A stretch of DNA of 64,000 bases from Nonomuraea jabiensis. Its GTDB lineage: Bacteria; Actinomycetota; Actinomycetes; Streptosporangiales; Streptosporangiaceae. The first letter of the stretch is position 1, and the number at the start of each line of letters is the position of its first letter. The stretch is from contig NZ_JACHMB010000001.1 of assembly GCF_014204795.1 (NCBI RefSeq), positions 11,172,501-11,236,500 of the forward strand. The letters run 5' to 3'. The notes below the pieces were generated by a model. The model was not told the DNA's origin, did not search any database, and was given only the letters and a program-made list of their open reading frames with translations. This document shows, piece after piece, positions 25,313 to 34,496 of the stretch. A program made the position numbers and the translations under genes.

Positions 25313-26684
25313 TTGACCTCCTCCCCCTCGTAAACGAGGGGATCCCAACCGTCGCCGGTCGGCCTTCCTGCTTCACCGCCGGTCGCCCGCCCGAGAGGAC
25401 TCTCGTTGAGGTCTTACACCAGCTCCACAGGCGTTTCAGCTCTCCGCCAGCCCGGCGGCGAGCACATTCTTCGCAGCGTTGACGTCCCGGTCGTGGACCG
25501 CGCCGCAGCCACAGGTCCATTCCCGGATAGTCAGCGGCATCGCTTCCTGCAGGGTCCCGCAGGCCGAGCACAGCTTGGAGGAGGGGAACCAGCGGTCCAC
25601 CGCCACCAGCGTGCGCCCGTACCAGGCGGCCTTGTACTCCAGCATCATCCGCAACTCGCGCCAGGCCGCATCCGAGATGGCGCGGGCCAGCGAGCGGTTC
25701 TTGACCAGGTTGCGGACCGTCAGGTCCTCCACGGCGATCACTTGGTTCTCGCGAACAAGCCGTGTGGTCACCTTGTGCAGATGGTCCCGTCGCCGATCGG
25801 CGATCCGGGCATACACCTTGCCCACGCGCAGCCGGGCCCTGGCCCGGTTGCTCGATCCCTTCTCCTTACGGGCGAGCGACCGCTGAGCCCGGGCCAGCTT
25901 GCGCCGGTCGGCACGCTCGTGACCCGGGTTGACGATCTTCTCACCGGTCGAGAGCGTGGCCAGCGCCGTGACGCCCGCGTCCACGCCCACCGACGCCTCG
26001 ATGGGCGGCAACGGCGCAATCTTCTCCTCGAGGAGGATGGACACGAACCACCGCCCGGCCGCATCCCGGGAAACGGTGACCGTGGACGGCTCGCCCCCCT
26101 CGGGCAGCGGACGCGACCACACGATGTCCAACGGCGCGTCCATCTTCGCCAGAAAGAGCCGGCCCTGACGCCAGCGAAACGCCGAACGGGTGTACTCCGC
26201 CGACGCCCGTGCCTTCTTCCTGCTCTTGAACGTCGGATACTTGGCCCTGCGCGCGAAGAAGTTCGCGAACGCCGCCTGCAGGTGGCGCAGCGCCTGCTGC
26301 AACGGCACCGACGACACCTCGCCCAGGAACGCCAGCTCGGGTGTCTTCTTCCACGCCGTCAACGCGGCGGAGGACTCCACATAGGAGACCCGCCTGCCTT
26401 CCAGCGTGTAGGCGCGGGTCCGCTCCTCCAATGCCTTGTTGTAGACCAGGCGCACGCAGCCGAACGTCCGGCCAAGCTCATCGGCCTGCTCGGGGGTCGG
26501 ATAGAAGCGGTACTTGTAGGCCCGCTTCACCAGCTGCGCCACACCTCACATTTTTGCAGGAAGACCAGCCAAGTACTGCTCGATTGTCGTAGACAGCGGT
26601 CCGCCTGGCGGCGAATCGCCTGCTCCTGCCCTACTCCGCAGAAGTCCGATTCCTCCCCGCCTGAAGGCGGGGGTCTCCTCGGAG
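25313..26684 (-). mobile_element. TnpB-only IS200/IS605-type element (IS608-like ends)
   Basis: On the minus strand the left end follows TTAC (26688-26685) and carries the hairpin CCCCGCC-ttca-GGCGGGG (near 26655-26675). The right end carries a CCCCTCG/CGAGGGG hairpin and finishes GGTCAA (TCAA at 25316-25313). TTAC and TCAA are the left and right cleavage tetranucleotides known for IS608. It holds one gene, tnpB, and no tnpA, so it must be mobilised in trans. The 3' part of tnpB plus the right end should encode the omega RNA. Confidence 0.8.
25436..26542 (-). CDS. tnpB: TnpB RNA-guided nuclease of IS200/IS605 family
   Basis: 368 residues, GTG start, full length. The RuvC-like triad is intact: Asp188 in G-V-D-A-G-V, Glu272 in A-V-E-D-L and Asp351/353 in H-D-R-D-V-N-A-A. 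The zinc ribbon has Cys325, 328, 344 and 346. TnpB uses an omega RNA from the element's right end to cut DNA next to a target motif equal to the left-end insertion site, here predicted TTAC. Only 27% identical-looking by eye to the second TnpB at 48787, so it is a separate lineage; that figure is a rough impression, not a measurement. Confidence 0.93.
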   Translation of the reverse strand: MAQLVKRAYKYRFYPTPEQADELGRTFGCVRLVYNKALEERTRAYTLEGRRVSYVESSAALTAWKKTPELAFLGEVSSVPLQQALRHLQAAFANFFARRAKYPTFKSRKKARASAEYTRSAFRWRQGRLFLAKMDAPLDIVWSRPLPEGGEPSTVTVSRDAAGRWFVSILLEEKIAPLPPIEASVGVDAGVTALATLSTGEKIVNPGHERADRRKLARAQRSLARKEKGSSNRARARLRVGKVYARIADRRRDHLHKVTTRLVRENQVIAVEDLTVRNLVKNRSLARAISDAAWRELRMMLEYKAAWYGRTLVAVDRWFPSSKLCSACGTLQEAMPLTIREWTCGCGAVHDRDVNAAKNVLAAGLAES

Positions 26685-26752
26685 GTAACCGATGAACGGC
26701 GACCTTTGGGTGCTTTCACGGACGAAGTCGCTCAGGAAAGAAGGCGTGTCCC

Positions 26753-28113
26753 ATGTCCCCGCAGGCCGACGCGGCCCGGCTCATCGTGCAGGCCCTGGAG
26801 GCGGAAGGCGTCGAATACGTCTTCGGCATCCCCTGCGAGGAGAACATCCACTTCGTCGACGCGCTCCAGGACTCCTCCATCCGCTACGTCCTCGTACGGC
26901 ACGAGCAGGGCGGCGCCCCGGCGCCGTCTACCTCGCCATCCCCGAGGACGTCGAGTCGGCGCCGGTGCCCGCCGACCTGCGGCCGCTCCCCGTCAACGTG
27001 GTACGCCCCCAGGACCCCTCCCCCGCGCAGATCGCCCGCGCGGCCGACGTGCTGGCCACCGCGCGCCGGCCGATCGTGCTGGCCGGGCACGGAGCCTCGC
27101 GCGCCAGGGCCTCTCAGGCGCTGATCCGCTTCTCGGAGCGGCTCGGGCTGCCGGTGGCGACCACCTTCAACGGCAAGGGCGTCTTCCCCGACGACCACCG
27201 GCACGCGCTGGGAGCGGTGGGGTTCATGCGGCACGACTACGTGAACTTCGGGTTCGACGAGGCGGACGTGCTGATCAGCGTGGGGTACGAGCTGCAGGAG
27301 TTCGACCCCGTCAAGATCAACCCGCATCGCGACAAGAAGATCATCCACATTCACCAGTTCCCCGCCGAGGTGGACGACCACTATCCGGTTGCGGTCGGCA
27401 TCCAGGGGGACGTCTCGCGGTCGCTGCACGCGCTCGCGGACGCCGTACACCGGCGCTTCGAGATCAACGGCACCGGCGAGAAGATCCGCCGCATGGTGCG
27501 GGAGGAGCTGGAGCAGGGGCGTACGGAGGACGGGTTCCCGCTGTCGCCGCGCCGGATCGTGGCCGACGTCCGCGCGGCGATGGGGCGCGAGGACATCGTG
27601 CTGGCGGACACGGGCGCGGTGAAGATGTGGATGGCCCGCATGTATCCGACGTACGAGCCGAACACGATGCTGGTCTCCAACGGGCTGTCGTCCATGGGCT
27701 TCTCGGTGCCGGGGGCGCTGGCGGGCAAGCTGGCCTTCCCCCGCCGCCGGGTGCTGGCGGCGACGGGTGACGGGGCGTTCCTGATGAACTCGCAGGAGCT
27801 GGAGACCGCCGTGCGGGAGCGGATCCCGTTCGTGGTGCTGGTGTGGGAGGACGGCGCGTACGGGCTGATCGAGTGGAAGATGGACCTGGAGCTGGGGCGC
27901 GACTCCAACGTCAGGTTCGGCAACCCCGACTTCGTCAAGTACGCGGAGAGCTTCGGGGCGCGCGGCTACCGGATCACCCACGCGGACGAACTGCTGCCGA
28001 CGCTGCGCAAGGCGCTGGCGGACGACGTGGTGTCGGTGATCGCGGTGCCGGTCGACTACTCGGCGAACCTGGAGCTGACCGACAAGCTCGGCGACCTCAC
28101 CGGCCCCTTCTGA
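26753..28113 (+). pseudogene. Acetolactate-synthase-like TPP enzyme with internal deletion and frameshift
   Basis: The N-terminal frame (26753 to about 26917) reads a normal start of the family (Y-V-F-G-I-P-C-E-E-N with catalytic Glu, then R-H-E-Q-G-G-A). The sequence then jumps to G-A-V-Y-L-A-I-P-E-D-V in another frame and continues to 28113 with an intact middle and TPP-binding C-terminal domain (G-D-G-A-F then N...). About 110 residues normally between R-H-E-Q-G-A and P-G-x-V-x-L-x-x-P-E-D are missing. The break sits at two GGCGCC copies (26912-26917 and 26920-26925), consistent with deletion between short direct repeats. Most like AlsS (V-W-E-D-G-A-Y-G-L-I-E-W-K). Confidence 0.85.
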
Positions 28114-28144
28114 ACGGGCTTCACCGGCTCCTCCTGAGCGGGGT

Positions 28145-28702
28145 TCACAGGCTCAGCACGACGATGCCGACGCCGAGCAGGAGGTCGAGGACCATGCAGA
28201 ACTCCGCCATCGACCGCGCCACGACCTGCTTGGCCCGCCACACGAGCAGGTCCTGCACGCCGTGGGCGATCAGCGCCCCCGCGACCAGAAAGCCGCCGGC
28301 CTGGGGTGACAGGGTCAGTGCCAGCAGTGCCGCCCCGCCGCAGACCAGCATGGCCGGGACCTGCGCCGCCGTCAGCGGCGGCCGGCGCAACAGCCCGCCG
28401 ACCAGGCCGAGCACGATGAGGGAGGCCGCGCCGCCGATCAGGGCGGGCCAGGCATCGATCCCGAGCTCGTCCAGCACCACCCACGCCACGGTGCTGATGA
28501 CGAACAGGGCCCAGACGGTGCCGGGCTTGCCGAGGACCGCCGCGCCGAGGTAGATGAGCGCTGCCAGGAAGACGACGAACCCCAGGCTGCGGCCGTCCTC
28601 GAAGTCCAGGAGGGTGAGGACGGCGAAGCCCAGCCCGAGCAGGGTGGGCCAGCGATGCGCGACTGCCGGGAGCGCGCGGGGAGGTTCGGAAGTCCGTGTC
28701 AT
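28145..28702 (-). CDS. Hypothetical membrane protein, about six helices
   Basis: 185 residues from the ATG at 28702; the frame is open upstream, but the hydrophobic protein begins here. Six hydrophobic segments alternating with short loops; no motif recognised. A weak ribosome site, so the start is uncertain and leaderless translation is possible. The 430 bases upstream hold repeats rather than a gene. Confidence 0.6.
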   Translation of the reverse strand: MTRTSEPPRALPAVAHRWPTLLGLGFAVLTLLDFEDGRSLGFVVFLAALIYLGAAVLGKPGTVWALFVISTVAWVVLDELGIDAWPALIGGAASLIVLGLVGGLLRRPPLTAAQVPAMLVCGGAALLALTLSPQAGGFLVAGALIAHGVQDLLVWRAKQVVARSMAEFCMVLDLLLGVGIVVLSL

Positions 28703-28839
28703 GAGGCGAGTGTCATCGGTGGGGCGGTGGGGGTACAGGGCTCGCGCGCCGCAGGTCCGAAATCTTGGTGCGCCGGTCCCCATCCATGGCACCGGCCCCT
28801 CCCCACCGCACTTCGGCCGAGGTCCCTCGGAGGAGACGC

Positions 28840-29010
28840 GAGGCAGGGCACCCCTCCAGCGACGGCCACGCGACGCGACCCGGCGGGCCCCGCACCGAGC
28901 GGGCGGCGCAACGAACGGGCGCGGCGCGGCACCGGCGGGCGGCGCAACCAGCGGACGGCGCGGCACCGCCAACCGGCGCAACCAGTGGGCTGCGCGCGAT
29001 CAGCGGCGCG
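28840..29010. repeat. GC-rich degenerate tandem repeats, about 34-35 bp
   Basis: Within the 430-base gap 28703-29134, three to four imperfect units share GGCGGCGCAACSA and GGCGCGGCACC blocks. Translations on either strand give Arg/Pro/Ala-rich low-complexity frames and look non-coding. No gene is seen in this gap. Confidence 0.5.
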
Positions 29011-29096
29011 GCACCGCTGACCGGCGTCGCGTAAGTCAACGGACGGCACCACGGTCGGCGGTGGCCCGAATCTCCCGACCGTCTGGAGGGTGAGGT

Positions 29097-29122
29097 GCCT
29101 CCCCCGGTGGGTTGGGGGAGGC
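29097..29122 (-). terminator. Hairpin after the SulP permease gene
   Basis: Perfect stem GCCTCCCCC / GGGGGAGGC with an 8-base loop, 13 bases beyond the permease stop; no T tract follows. Confidence 0.6.
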
Positions 29123-29134
29123 AGGTGGGAGGGG

Positions 29135-30829
29135 TCAGCCGGCCAGGTGGGGGAGGACGCCCGTGTGGTGGAGATGGTCGCGGGCCGCCGCGATGGCCTC
29201 GTCGGTGGTGGCGAACACCTGGCCCGCCTCGTCCAGCCGGGCGAGCACCCCGAGCGCCTCCAGCGGCTGGTGGTGGCCGTCCGGGATGCCCGAGACGTAT
29301 ACCATGATGCCCCGCCCTTCGAGCCGTTCGATCGCGTCGCCCAGGACCAGCGCGCCGCTGGCGTCGATGGTGGTGACGCGGGACATGCGCAGCACCACCA
29401 CGGACACGTCCGTCACCTCCGACAGCTCCATCAGGAAGCGGTGGGCCGCGGCGAAGAACAGCGGCCCGGCCAGGCGGTAGGTGACGATGTGCTCGGCGAG
29501 CAGCGCGTGCTCGTCCTCGGTGTGATGGGGCTGCAGGTCGTGGCGGAGCGGCTCGGCGTCGAGGCGGGCGTTGCGCGCCATGGCGCGCAGGGCGAGCGCC
29601 CCCGCCACCACCAGGCCGAGGATGACCGCGACCACCGTGTTGAGCGTCAGGGTGGCGACGGCCGTCAGCACCAGGACCACGGCGTCGGCCCGGGTGGACC
29701 TGAACATGGCCTTGACGGCGTCGGTGTCGACCATGCGCACCGACGTGGCCAGCAGAACCCCGGCCAGCGCGGCCAGCGGGATCCGGGCGACGAGCCCGGC
29801 GGCGGAGTAGACGATCGCGGCCAGGACGCCCGCGTGGGCCAGCGCCGCGAGCCGGGACTGGGCGCCGGAGCGGACGTTGACCGCGGTGCGGACGATGGCG
29901 CCCGTGCCGGGCATGCCGCCGAACAGCGGGGTGACGAGGTTGGCCACGCCCTGCCCGAACAGCTCCCTGTCGGGGTCGTGGCGGCGTCCGGTGGTCATGC
30001 TGTCGGCGACGTTGGCCGACAGCAGCGACTCCAGCGCGGCCAGGGCGGCCACCGCGACGGCCGGGGCGACCAGGGACGGCAGCGCGCCCGGATCCAGGAA
30101 CCCCAGCGACGGCGCGGGCAGCCCGGCGGGCAGGTCGCCGATCCTGGCCAGCGGCAGCGCGGCCACCTCGGCGGCGACGGTGGCGATGGCCACGGCGGGC
30201 AGCGCGAACGGCAGGCTCGGCCGTACGCGTGCGGCCACCAGCACCACCGCGGCCACGGCCACCGCCACGGAGGTGGCCCACCAGTGCGGGTGGGCGAGGA
30301 AGTCGATGACGGCGTGCCAGGCCACGATCATGACCTTGTGGCTGTTTTCCGGCGGGACGCCGAGTGCCTGGGGCACCTGTTGCAGGCCGATCACGCAGGC
30401 GATGCCGACGGTGAACCCTGCCACGACCGGAGCGGGGACCACGGCCATGTAGCGCCCGGCGCCGGTCAGCCCCAGGGCGACCAGCAGCAGCCCGGCCAGC
30501 ACGCCGACCGTGAGCACGCCGGTGGGGCCGTGGGCGTCGACGATCGGCATGAGCATCACCGTCATGGCGCCGCTCGTGCCCGAGACCTGCAGGTCGGAGC
30601 CGCCGAGCAGGGCCGCCAGCGCCCCGGCGACGACGGCCGTGGCCAGCCCGGACGCGGCGCCGAGCCCTGAGGAGACGCCGAACCCGAGTGCCAGCGGCAG
30701 CGCGACGACCGCCACCGTGAGCCCGGCGAGCAGGTCCTGGCGGGGGCGGCGGCACATGGCCGCCAGCGACTCGCGTTCCGGCAGCACGGCGCGCAGCCGC
30801 CCCCAGGCCAGGGTCAGCCCGCCGGTCAC
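29135..30829 (-). CDS. SulP-family anion permease with STAS domain
   Basis: 564 residues. A transmembrane core of 10-14 helices contains the SulP signatures P-L-A-L-G-F-G-V-S-S-G near 42-52 and the G-G-M-P-G-T-G-A-I-V-R-T block near 304-315. The C-terminal STAS domain (about 440-555) carries D-A-S-G-A-L, the anti-anti-sigma-like phosphorylatable position. The family moves sulfate, bicarbonate or dicarboxylates. Upstream carries a PadR-like CTCG/CGAG site shared with the PadR promoter at 34497 and a TGCAATT inverted repeat. Confidence 0.93.
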   Translation of the reverse strand: MTGGLTLAWGRLRAVLPERESLAAMCRRPRQDLLAGLTVAVVALPLALGFGVSSGLGAASGLATAVVAGALAALLGGSDLQVSGTSGAMTVMLMPIVDAHGPTGVLTVGVLAGLLLVALGLTGAGRYMAVVPAPVVAGFTVGIACVIGLQQVPQALGVPPENSHKVMIVAWHAVIDFLAHPHWWATSVAVAVAAVVLVAARVRPSLPFALPAVAIATVAAEVAALPLARIGDLPAGLPAPSLGFLDPGALPSLVAPAVAVAALAALESLLSANVADSMTTGRRHDPDRELFGQGVANLVTPLFGGMPGTGAIVRTAVNVRSGAQSRLAALAHAGVLAAIVYSAAGLVARIPLAALAGVLLATSVRMVDTDAVKAMFRSTRADAVVLVLTAVATLTLNTVVAVILGLVVAGALALRAMARNARLDAEPLRHDLQPHHTEDEHALLAEHIVTYRLAGPLFFAAAHRFLMELSEVTDVSVVVLRMSRVTTIDASGALVLGDAIERLEGRGIMVYVSGIPDGHHQPLEALGVLARLDEAGQVFATTDEAIAAARDHLHHTGVLPHLAG

Positions 30830-30896
30830 GAGCTGTTACCTTCCGGTCCGGAAATGTAACCGTCTTGGTGCGCGAAAGGTCCTCTCACCATCACTC

Positions 30897-30907
30897 CTTA
30901 CGAGTAA
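30897..30907. promoter_or_regulatory. CTTACGAGTAA motif upstream of sulP
   Basis: Eleven bases identical to 34497-34507, which lies just before the padR gene. Both sites have an ACTC or CTCG arm four bases to the left, making an imperfect CTCG-N4-CGAG symmetry. Possible shared binding by the PadR regulator. Confidence 0.35.
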
Positions 30908-30928
30908 AGAGCGCCCCGCAATGCACCA

Positions 30929-30948
30929 AATTGCACATTTTTGCAATT
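30929..30948. promoter_or_regulatory. AATTGCA/TGCAATT inverted repeat
   Basis: Perfect 7-bp arms, AATTGCA (30929-30935) and TGCAATT (30942-30948), around CATTTT. It lies in the 160-base space between the tetR stop and the sulP start in unusually AT-rich sequence. Operator-like; it could also terminate tetR, which reads toward it. Confidence 0.4.
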
Positions 30949-30991
30949 GGTCAAGAGGCTCAACGTAACAAGTACACCCCTTGCCACCTGC

Positions 30992-31615
30992 CTAAACGGT
31001 CTGTTCGCGAGGCGTGAACACGGGCAGAAGCGAGAAAGCTCGCTCAGCCGCCCGGATCGCCTCCCGCTCCACCTCGGCCATCGGCCGGCCTTCGGCCAGC
31101 ATCGCCCAGTTGCGCCGGGCGAGCACCCGCTGCGCGGCCAGCACCTGCCCGGCGACCAGTCCGGCGGTCAGCTCGTCGGTGATCTCCCCGAGCGCCTCGG
31201 CCAGGGCCTCCTCGTCGTGCGCCATGTGCTGGAACAGCCGCGCCACCAGGCTCGGCGTCGAGAACACCATCCGGTGGTACGCCACCACCTCCGGATGGTC
31301 GTTGAGCCCGGTGACCGGGTCGCGCCGGGCGAGCCCGTCGAGGAAGTGGCGGCGCAGCGCCTCCAGCGGCCGCTCCCCCGGCTCCCGCCCCCGTACGACG
31401 CGGGCGGCCTCGCCCTGATGGTCGGCGATCCGGTGCAGCACGAGGTCTTCCTTGGTCGGGAAGTACTTGAACAGCGTCGGCTTGGACACCCCCGCCGCCG
31501 CCGCGATCTCCGTCACGGGCACCTCGTCGAAGCCGCGCTCGAGGAAGAGCGAGATGGCCGCCGTCGAGATGGCCTCGTGGACCCGCTGCCGCTGGAGCTC
31601 CCGTAGTCCCGTCAT
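30992..31615 (-). CDS. TetR-family repressor
   Basis: 207 residues. Typical N-terminal helix-turn-helix (F-D-E-V-P-V-T-E-I-A-A-A-A-G-V-S, then T-L-F-K-Y-F-P-T-K-E-D-L) and a helical ligand domain. Divergent from the HelD-like gene with TTAAC-repeat operator sites between them, so it most likely represses that gene and itself. Confidence 0.9.
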   Translation of the reverse strand: MTGLRELQRQRVHEAISTAAISLFLERGFDEVPVTEIAAAAGVSKPTLFKYFPTKEDLVLHRIADHQGEAARVVRGREPGERPLEALRRHFLDGLARRDPVTGLNDHPEVVAYHRMVFSTPSLVARLFQHMAHDEEALAEALGEITDELTAGLVAGQVLAAQRVLARRNWAMLAEGRPMAEVEREAIRAAERAFSLLPVFTPREQTV

Positions 31616-31633
31616 GACGCCCAGCCTACCAAA

Positions 31634-31668
31634 GTGTTAACCTGGTCAAGTTCTTAACCGAGTTAACG
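31634..31668. promoter_or_regulatory. TTAAC-repeat operator between tetR and helD-like gene
   Basis: GTTAAC at 31636-31641, CTTAAC at 31653-31658 and GTTAAC at 31662-31667, with GTCAAG between. The TTAAC repeats probably form one or two overlapping TetR operators covering the divergent promoters. Confidence 0.6.
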
Positions 31669-31683
31669 TTTTTGGGGGACGCG

Positions 31684-33720
31684 ATGGGCACGCTCGACGA
31701 GGAGAGGCAGTACGTCGAACGCTGCAAGGCCGGGCTGCGCAGGATGCTCGAAGGCGCGCGCGACAACGTGATCATCGGAGAGACCGTGGCCGGCGACCGC
31801 TACAGCGCCGAGCGGCTGGGCCGCCACCTCAAGAGCCTGGCCAAGGAGCTGAGCGAGGAGCCCGAGGGCCCGCCGTTCTTCGGCCGGCTGGACTTCGGTA
31901 CGGGCTCGGCGGAGCATCGCGGACGCGCGTACCACATCGGCCGGCGGCACATCACCGGCGAGCACGGGGGGCCGCCCGTGGTGATCGACTGGCGCGCGCC
32001 GGTCTCGCGGGCCTTCTACCGGGCCAGCGCCCGCGACCCCCAGGGCGTCGCGCTACGCCGCCGCTTCGGCTGGTCGGGCACGACGCTGACGAGCTTCGAG
32101 GACGAACGGCTCGAACGGGGCGAGGAAGGCGAGTCGCGCATCCTGGCCGCCGAGATCGAGCGCCCCCGCGTCGGCCCCATGCGCGACATCGTGGCCACCA
32201 TCCAGCCCGAGCAGGACGACCTCGTACGCGCCGAGCTGGACACCTCGATCTGCGTCCAGGGCGCGCCGGGCACCGGCAAGACGGCGGTCGGCCTGCACCG
32301 GGCCGCCTACCTGCTGTACGCGCACCGGCAGCGGCTCGAACGCTCCGGCGTCCTCGTCCTCGGCCCGAACCGGGCCTTCCTCGGCTACATCTCGGCCGTG
32401 CTGCCCGCGCTCGGCGAGGTGGACGTCGAGCAGACCACCCTGGAGCGTCTGCTGGCCTCCGCCCCCGTGACCGCCGTCGACAGCGAGGCCGCCGCGATGG
32501 TCAAGCACGACGTGCGGATGGCGGAGGTGCTGCGCAGGGCGCTGTACCGGCGGATCGCGAAGCCGGTCGAGCCGGTGGCGGTGGCGGACGGCTCGTACCG
32601 GTGGCGGGTGCCCGAGGAGGAGCTGCGCCGCATCGTGGACGACACGCGCCGCGAATCCCTGCCGTACGGAGTGGGCCGCGAGCGGGTGCGGGCCCGGATG
32701 GTCGCCGCGATCCAGCGCCAGGCCGAGGCGCGCGGGCAGACGGCCGGCGCGGCCTGGACCCGCAAGATCTCCCGCGCCGTCACCCCGTTCCTGGACGCCG
32801 TCTGGCCCGCCGTCAAACCCGAGGAGGTCCTGTACGAGGTCCTGCGCGGCCCGGCAAAGGCCCCCGGGGAAGGCGCGGCGGCGGGAGGCTCCCGGGACGG
32901 CGCGACGGTGGATGGAAAGCGGGACGGCGCGTTGACCGAGGCGGAGTGGGAGGCGATCAGCTGGGCCAAGCCGCCCCGCAGCGTCAAGAGCGCCAAGTGG
33001 ACGGCGGCCGACCTCGTCCTGCTCGACGAGATCGCCGCCCTCATCGAGCGCCCGCGCGGCTACGGCCACGTCATCGTGGACGAGGCCCAGGACCTGTCCC
33101 CCATGGAGTGCAGGGCCGTGGCCAGGCGCAGCGAGCACGGCTCGCTCACCGTGCTCGGCGACCTGGCCCAGGGCACCACGCCGTGGGCGGCCTCCTCCTG
33201 GCCGGAGCGCATGGCGCTGCTGGGCAAGCCGGACGGCCAGGTCATCGCCCTGACCACCGGCTTCAGGGTCCCGGCGGCCGTGGTGGAGCTGGCCAACACG
33301 CTGCTGGCGGCGCTCGGCACGCAGGTGCCCGCGACGCGCTCGTACCGCTCCGACGGCCGCCTGCGCGTCACCCGCGTGACCGGGCTGGAGAAGGGCGTGG
33401 TGGCGGCGGCGCGCGAGGCGATGGCGTTCGAGGGGTCGATCGGGGTGATCGCGGCGGACGCCGACGTCGAGGCGCTCACGTCCGCGCTCCGGGACGAGGG
33501 CATGGACGCCGACGAACGCCTCACCGTGCTGCCCGCCTCGCTGGCCAAGGGCCTGGAGTACGACCACGTGATCCTGGCCGAGCCCGCCGCCATCGCCGAA
33601 GCCGAGCGGCGCGGCCTGAACCGCCTGTACGTCGCCCTCACCCGGGCCGTCTCCCGGCTGGACGTCGTACACGCCAGGCCCCTTCCGCCCCAGCTTTCTC
33701 ATCCCGCAGAAGCCGCCTGA
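31684..33720 (+). CDS. HelD/HelR-family RNA polymerase-associated helicase-like ATPase
   Basis: 678 residues from the ATG at 31684 with GGGGGA upstream (an in-frame TTG at 31672 is less likely). UvrD-like superfamily 1: Q-motif near 174, Walker A G-A-P-G-T-G-K-T at 193-200 and Walker B V-D-E-A-Q-D-L near 460. A helical N-terminus probably enters the RNA polymerase secondary channel. This is the HelD architecture; actinobacterial class II members such as HelR displace rifamycins and give tolerance. I see no rifamycin-associated element upstream; a TetR site is there instead, so another inducer is likely. Confidence 0.88.
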   Translation: MGTLDEERQYVERCKAGLRRMLEGARDNVIIGETVAGDRYSAERLGRHLKSLAKELSEEPEGPPFFGRLDFGTGSAEHRGRAYHIGRRHITGEHGGPPVVIDWRAPVSRAFYRASARDPQGVALRRRFGWSGTTLTSFEDERLERGEEGESRILAAEIERPRVGPMRDIVATIQPEQDDLVRAELDTSICVQGAPGTGKTAVGLHRAAYLLYAHRQRLERSGVLVLGPNRAFLGYISAVLPALGEVDVEQTTLERLLASAPVTAVDSEAAAMVKHDVRMAEVLRRALYRRIAKPVEPVAVADGSYRWRVPEEELRRIVDDTRRESLPYGVGRERVRARMVAAIQRQAEARGQTAGAAWTRKISRAVTPFLDAVWPAVKPEEVLYEVLRGPAKAPGEGAAAGGSRDGATVDGKRDGALTEAEWEAISWAKPPRSVKSAKWTAADLVLLDEIAALIERPRGYGHVIVDEAQDLSPMECRAVARRSEHGSLTVLGDLAQGTTPWAASSWPERMALLGKPDGQVIALTTGFRVPAAVVELANTLLAALGTQVPATRSYRSDGRLRVTRVTGLEKGVVAAAREAMAFEGSIGVIAADADVEALTSALRDEGMDADERLTVLPASLAKGLEYDHVILAEPAAIAEAERRGLNRLYVALTRAVSRLDVVHARPLPPQLSHPAEAA

Positions 33721-33807
33721 AATCGGTAGATGTCCTGGTTCGTTCGGCTCGACAGGACTGGCCCCGCCGGTGTGTGATGTGGTTCACGTCTCGAGAGGAG
33801 CCCGCAA

Positions 33808-34113
33808 GTGACCTCTTCGCAGGACCCGCCCCAGGGCGACGATCCCAACACCCAGTGGTCGCAGCCGCCGCCGTATCCGCAGCCTCCTTACAAGCAGCCG
33901 CCGAGCAACCAGGTCCTGTCGATCATCGGGTTCGTCTGCGCGGTGGTGGCCGTGCTGTTCATCCCGATCCTGTTCGGCCTGGCCGGCATCGTGCTGGGCG
34001 TCGTCGGCCACACGCGGGGCGAGCCGCTGGGCAAGTGGGCCGCCATCGCCGCCGGCGTCGGGATGATCATCGGCATGGCCCTCGGCGTCATCCTCGTGAG
34101 CAGCATGTCCTGA
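33808..34113 (+). CDS. Small DUF4190-like membrane protein
   Basis: 101 residues, GTG start after AGAGGAG. A hydrophilic Pro/Gln/Tyr-rich N-terminus (P-P-P-Y-P-Q-P-P-Y) is followed by two helices separated by G-H-T-R-G-E-P-L-G-K-W-A, the usual layout of DUF4190 proteins. Function unknown. Confidence 0.75.
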   Translation: MTSSQDPPQGDDPNTQWSQPPPYPQPPYKQPPSNQVLSIIGFVCAVVAVLFIPILFGLAGIVLGVVGHTRGEPLGKWAAIAAGVGMIIGMALGVILVSSMS

Positions 34114-34285
34114 CCCGAGCCGCCCCGGGCGTCACCGACTCCGTCTGACGTGACCCCCTCCCGGGGCGGCGCCGTCTCCCCACCCGTTTTCGCGCGCACC
34201 CGCCGTCCACCGGCGAACCGCCCTCCCGAAGCGCCCGGCACCGCCTCCGCACGCAGGACGTGCGCCGCACAGCGGGCCGCCCTCT

Positions 34286-34400
34286 CGACGCGCCACGCCG
34301 CCCAGGCATCGGACTCAGCGACCCGACGCTCCACGCCGCCCAGACACCGGCCCTAGCGCCCCCGACGCGCCACGCCGGCCAGGCACCGGGCCCAGCGCCC
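34286..34400. repeat. Three imperfect 38-39 bp tandem repeats
   Basis: Units start at 34286, 34324 and 34363, each beginning CGACGC.CCACGCCG.CCAG and ending C.AGCG.CC; a fourth start CGACGCG follows at 34401. The repeats occupy the 417-base gap 34114-34530, where no convincing gene is seen. Confidence 0.7.
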
Positions 34401-34496
34401 CGACGCGTCCCTCCCGGCGCCCATGCGGGACTTCTCCGATCGTGAAATGCGCAGCAACTCCCCATTGCGCAACGAATACTCGCCGACGTATGCTCG

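Noticed and set aside
28713..30755. 680-residue alternate frame over the SulP gene
   Set aside because: Frame shadow; the SulP frame has membrane segments and a STAS domain.
32053..33702. 549-residue minus-strand frame opposite the HelD-like gene
   Set aside because: Shadow of the sense gene with no domain signature.
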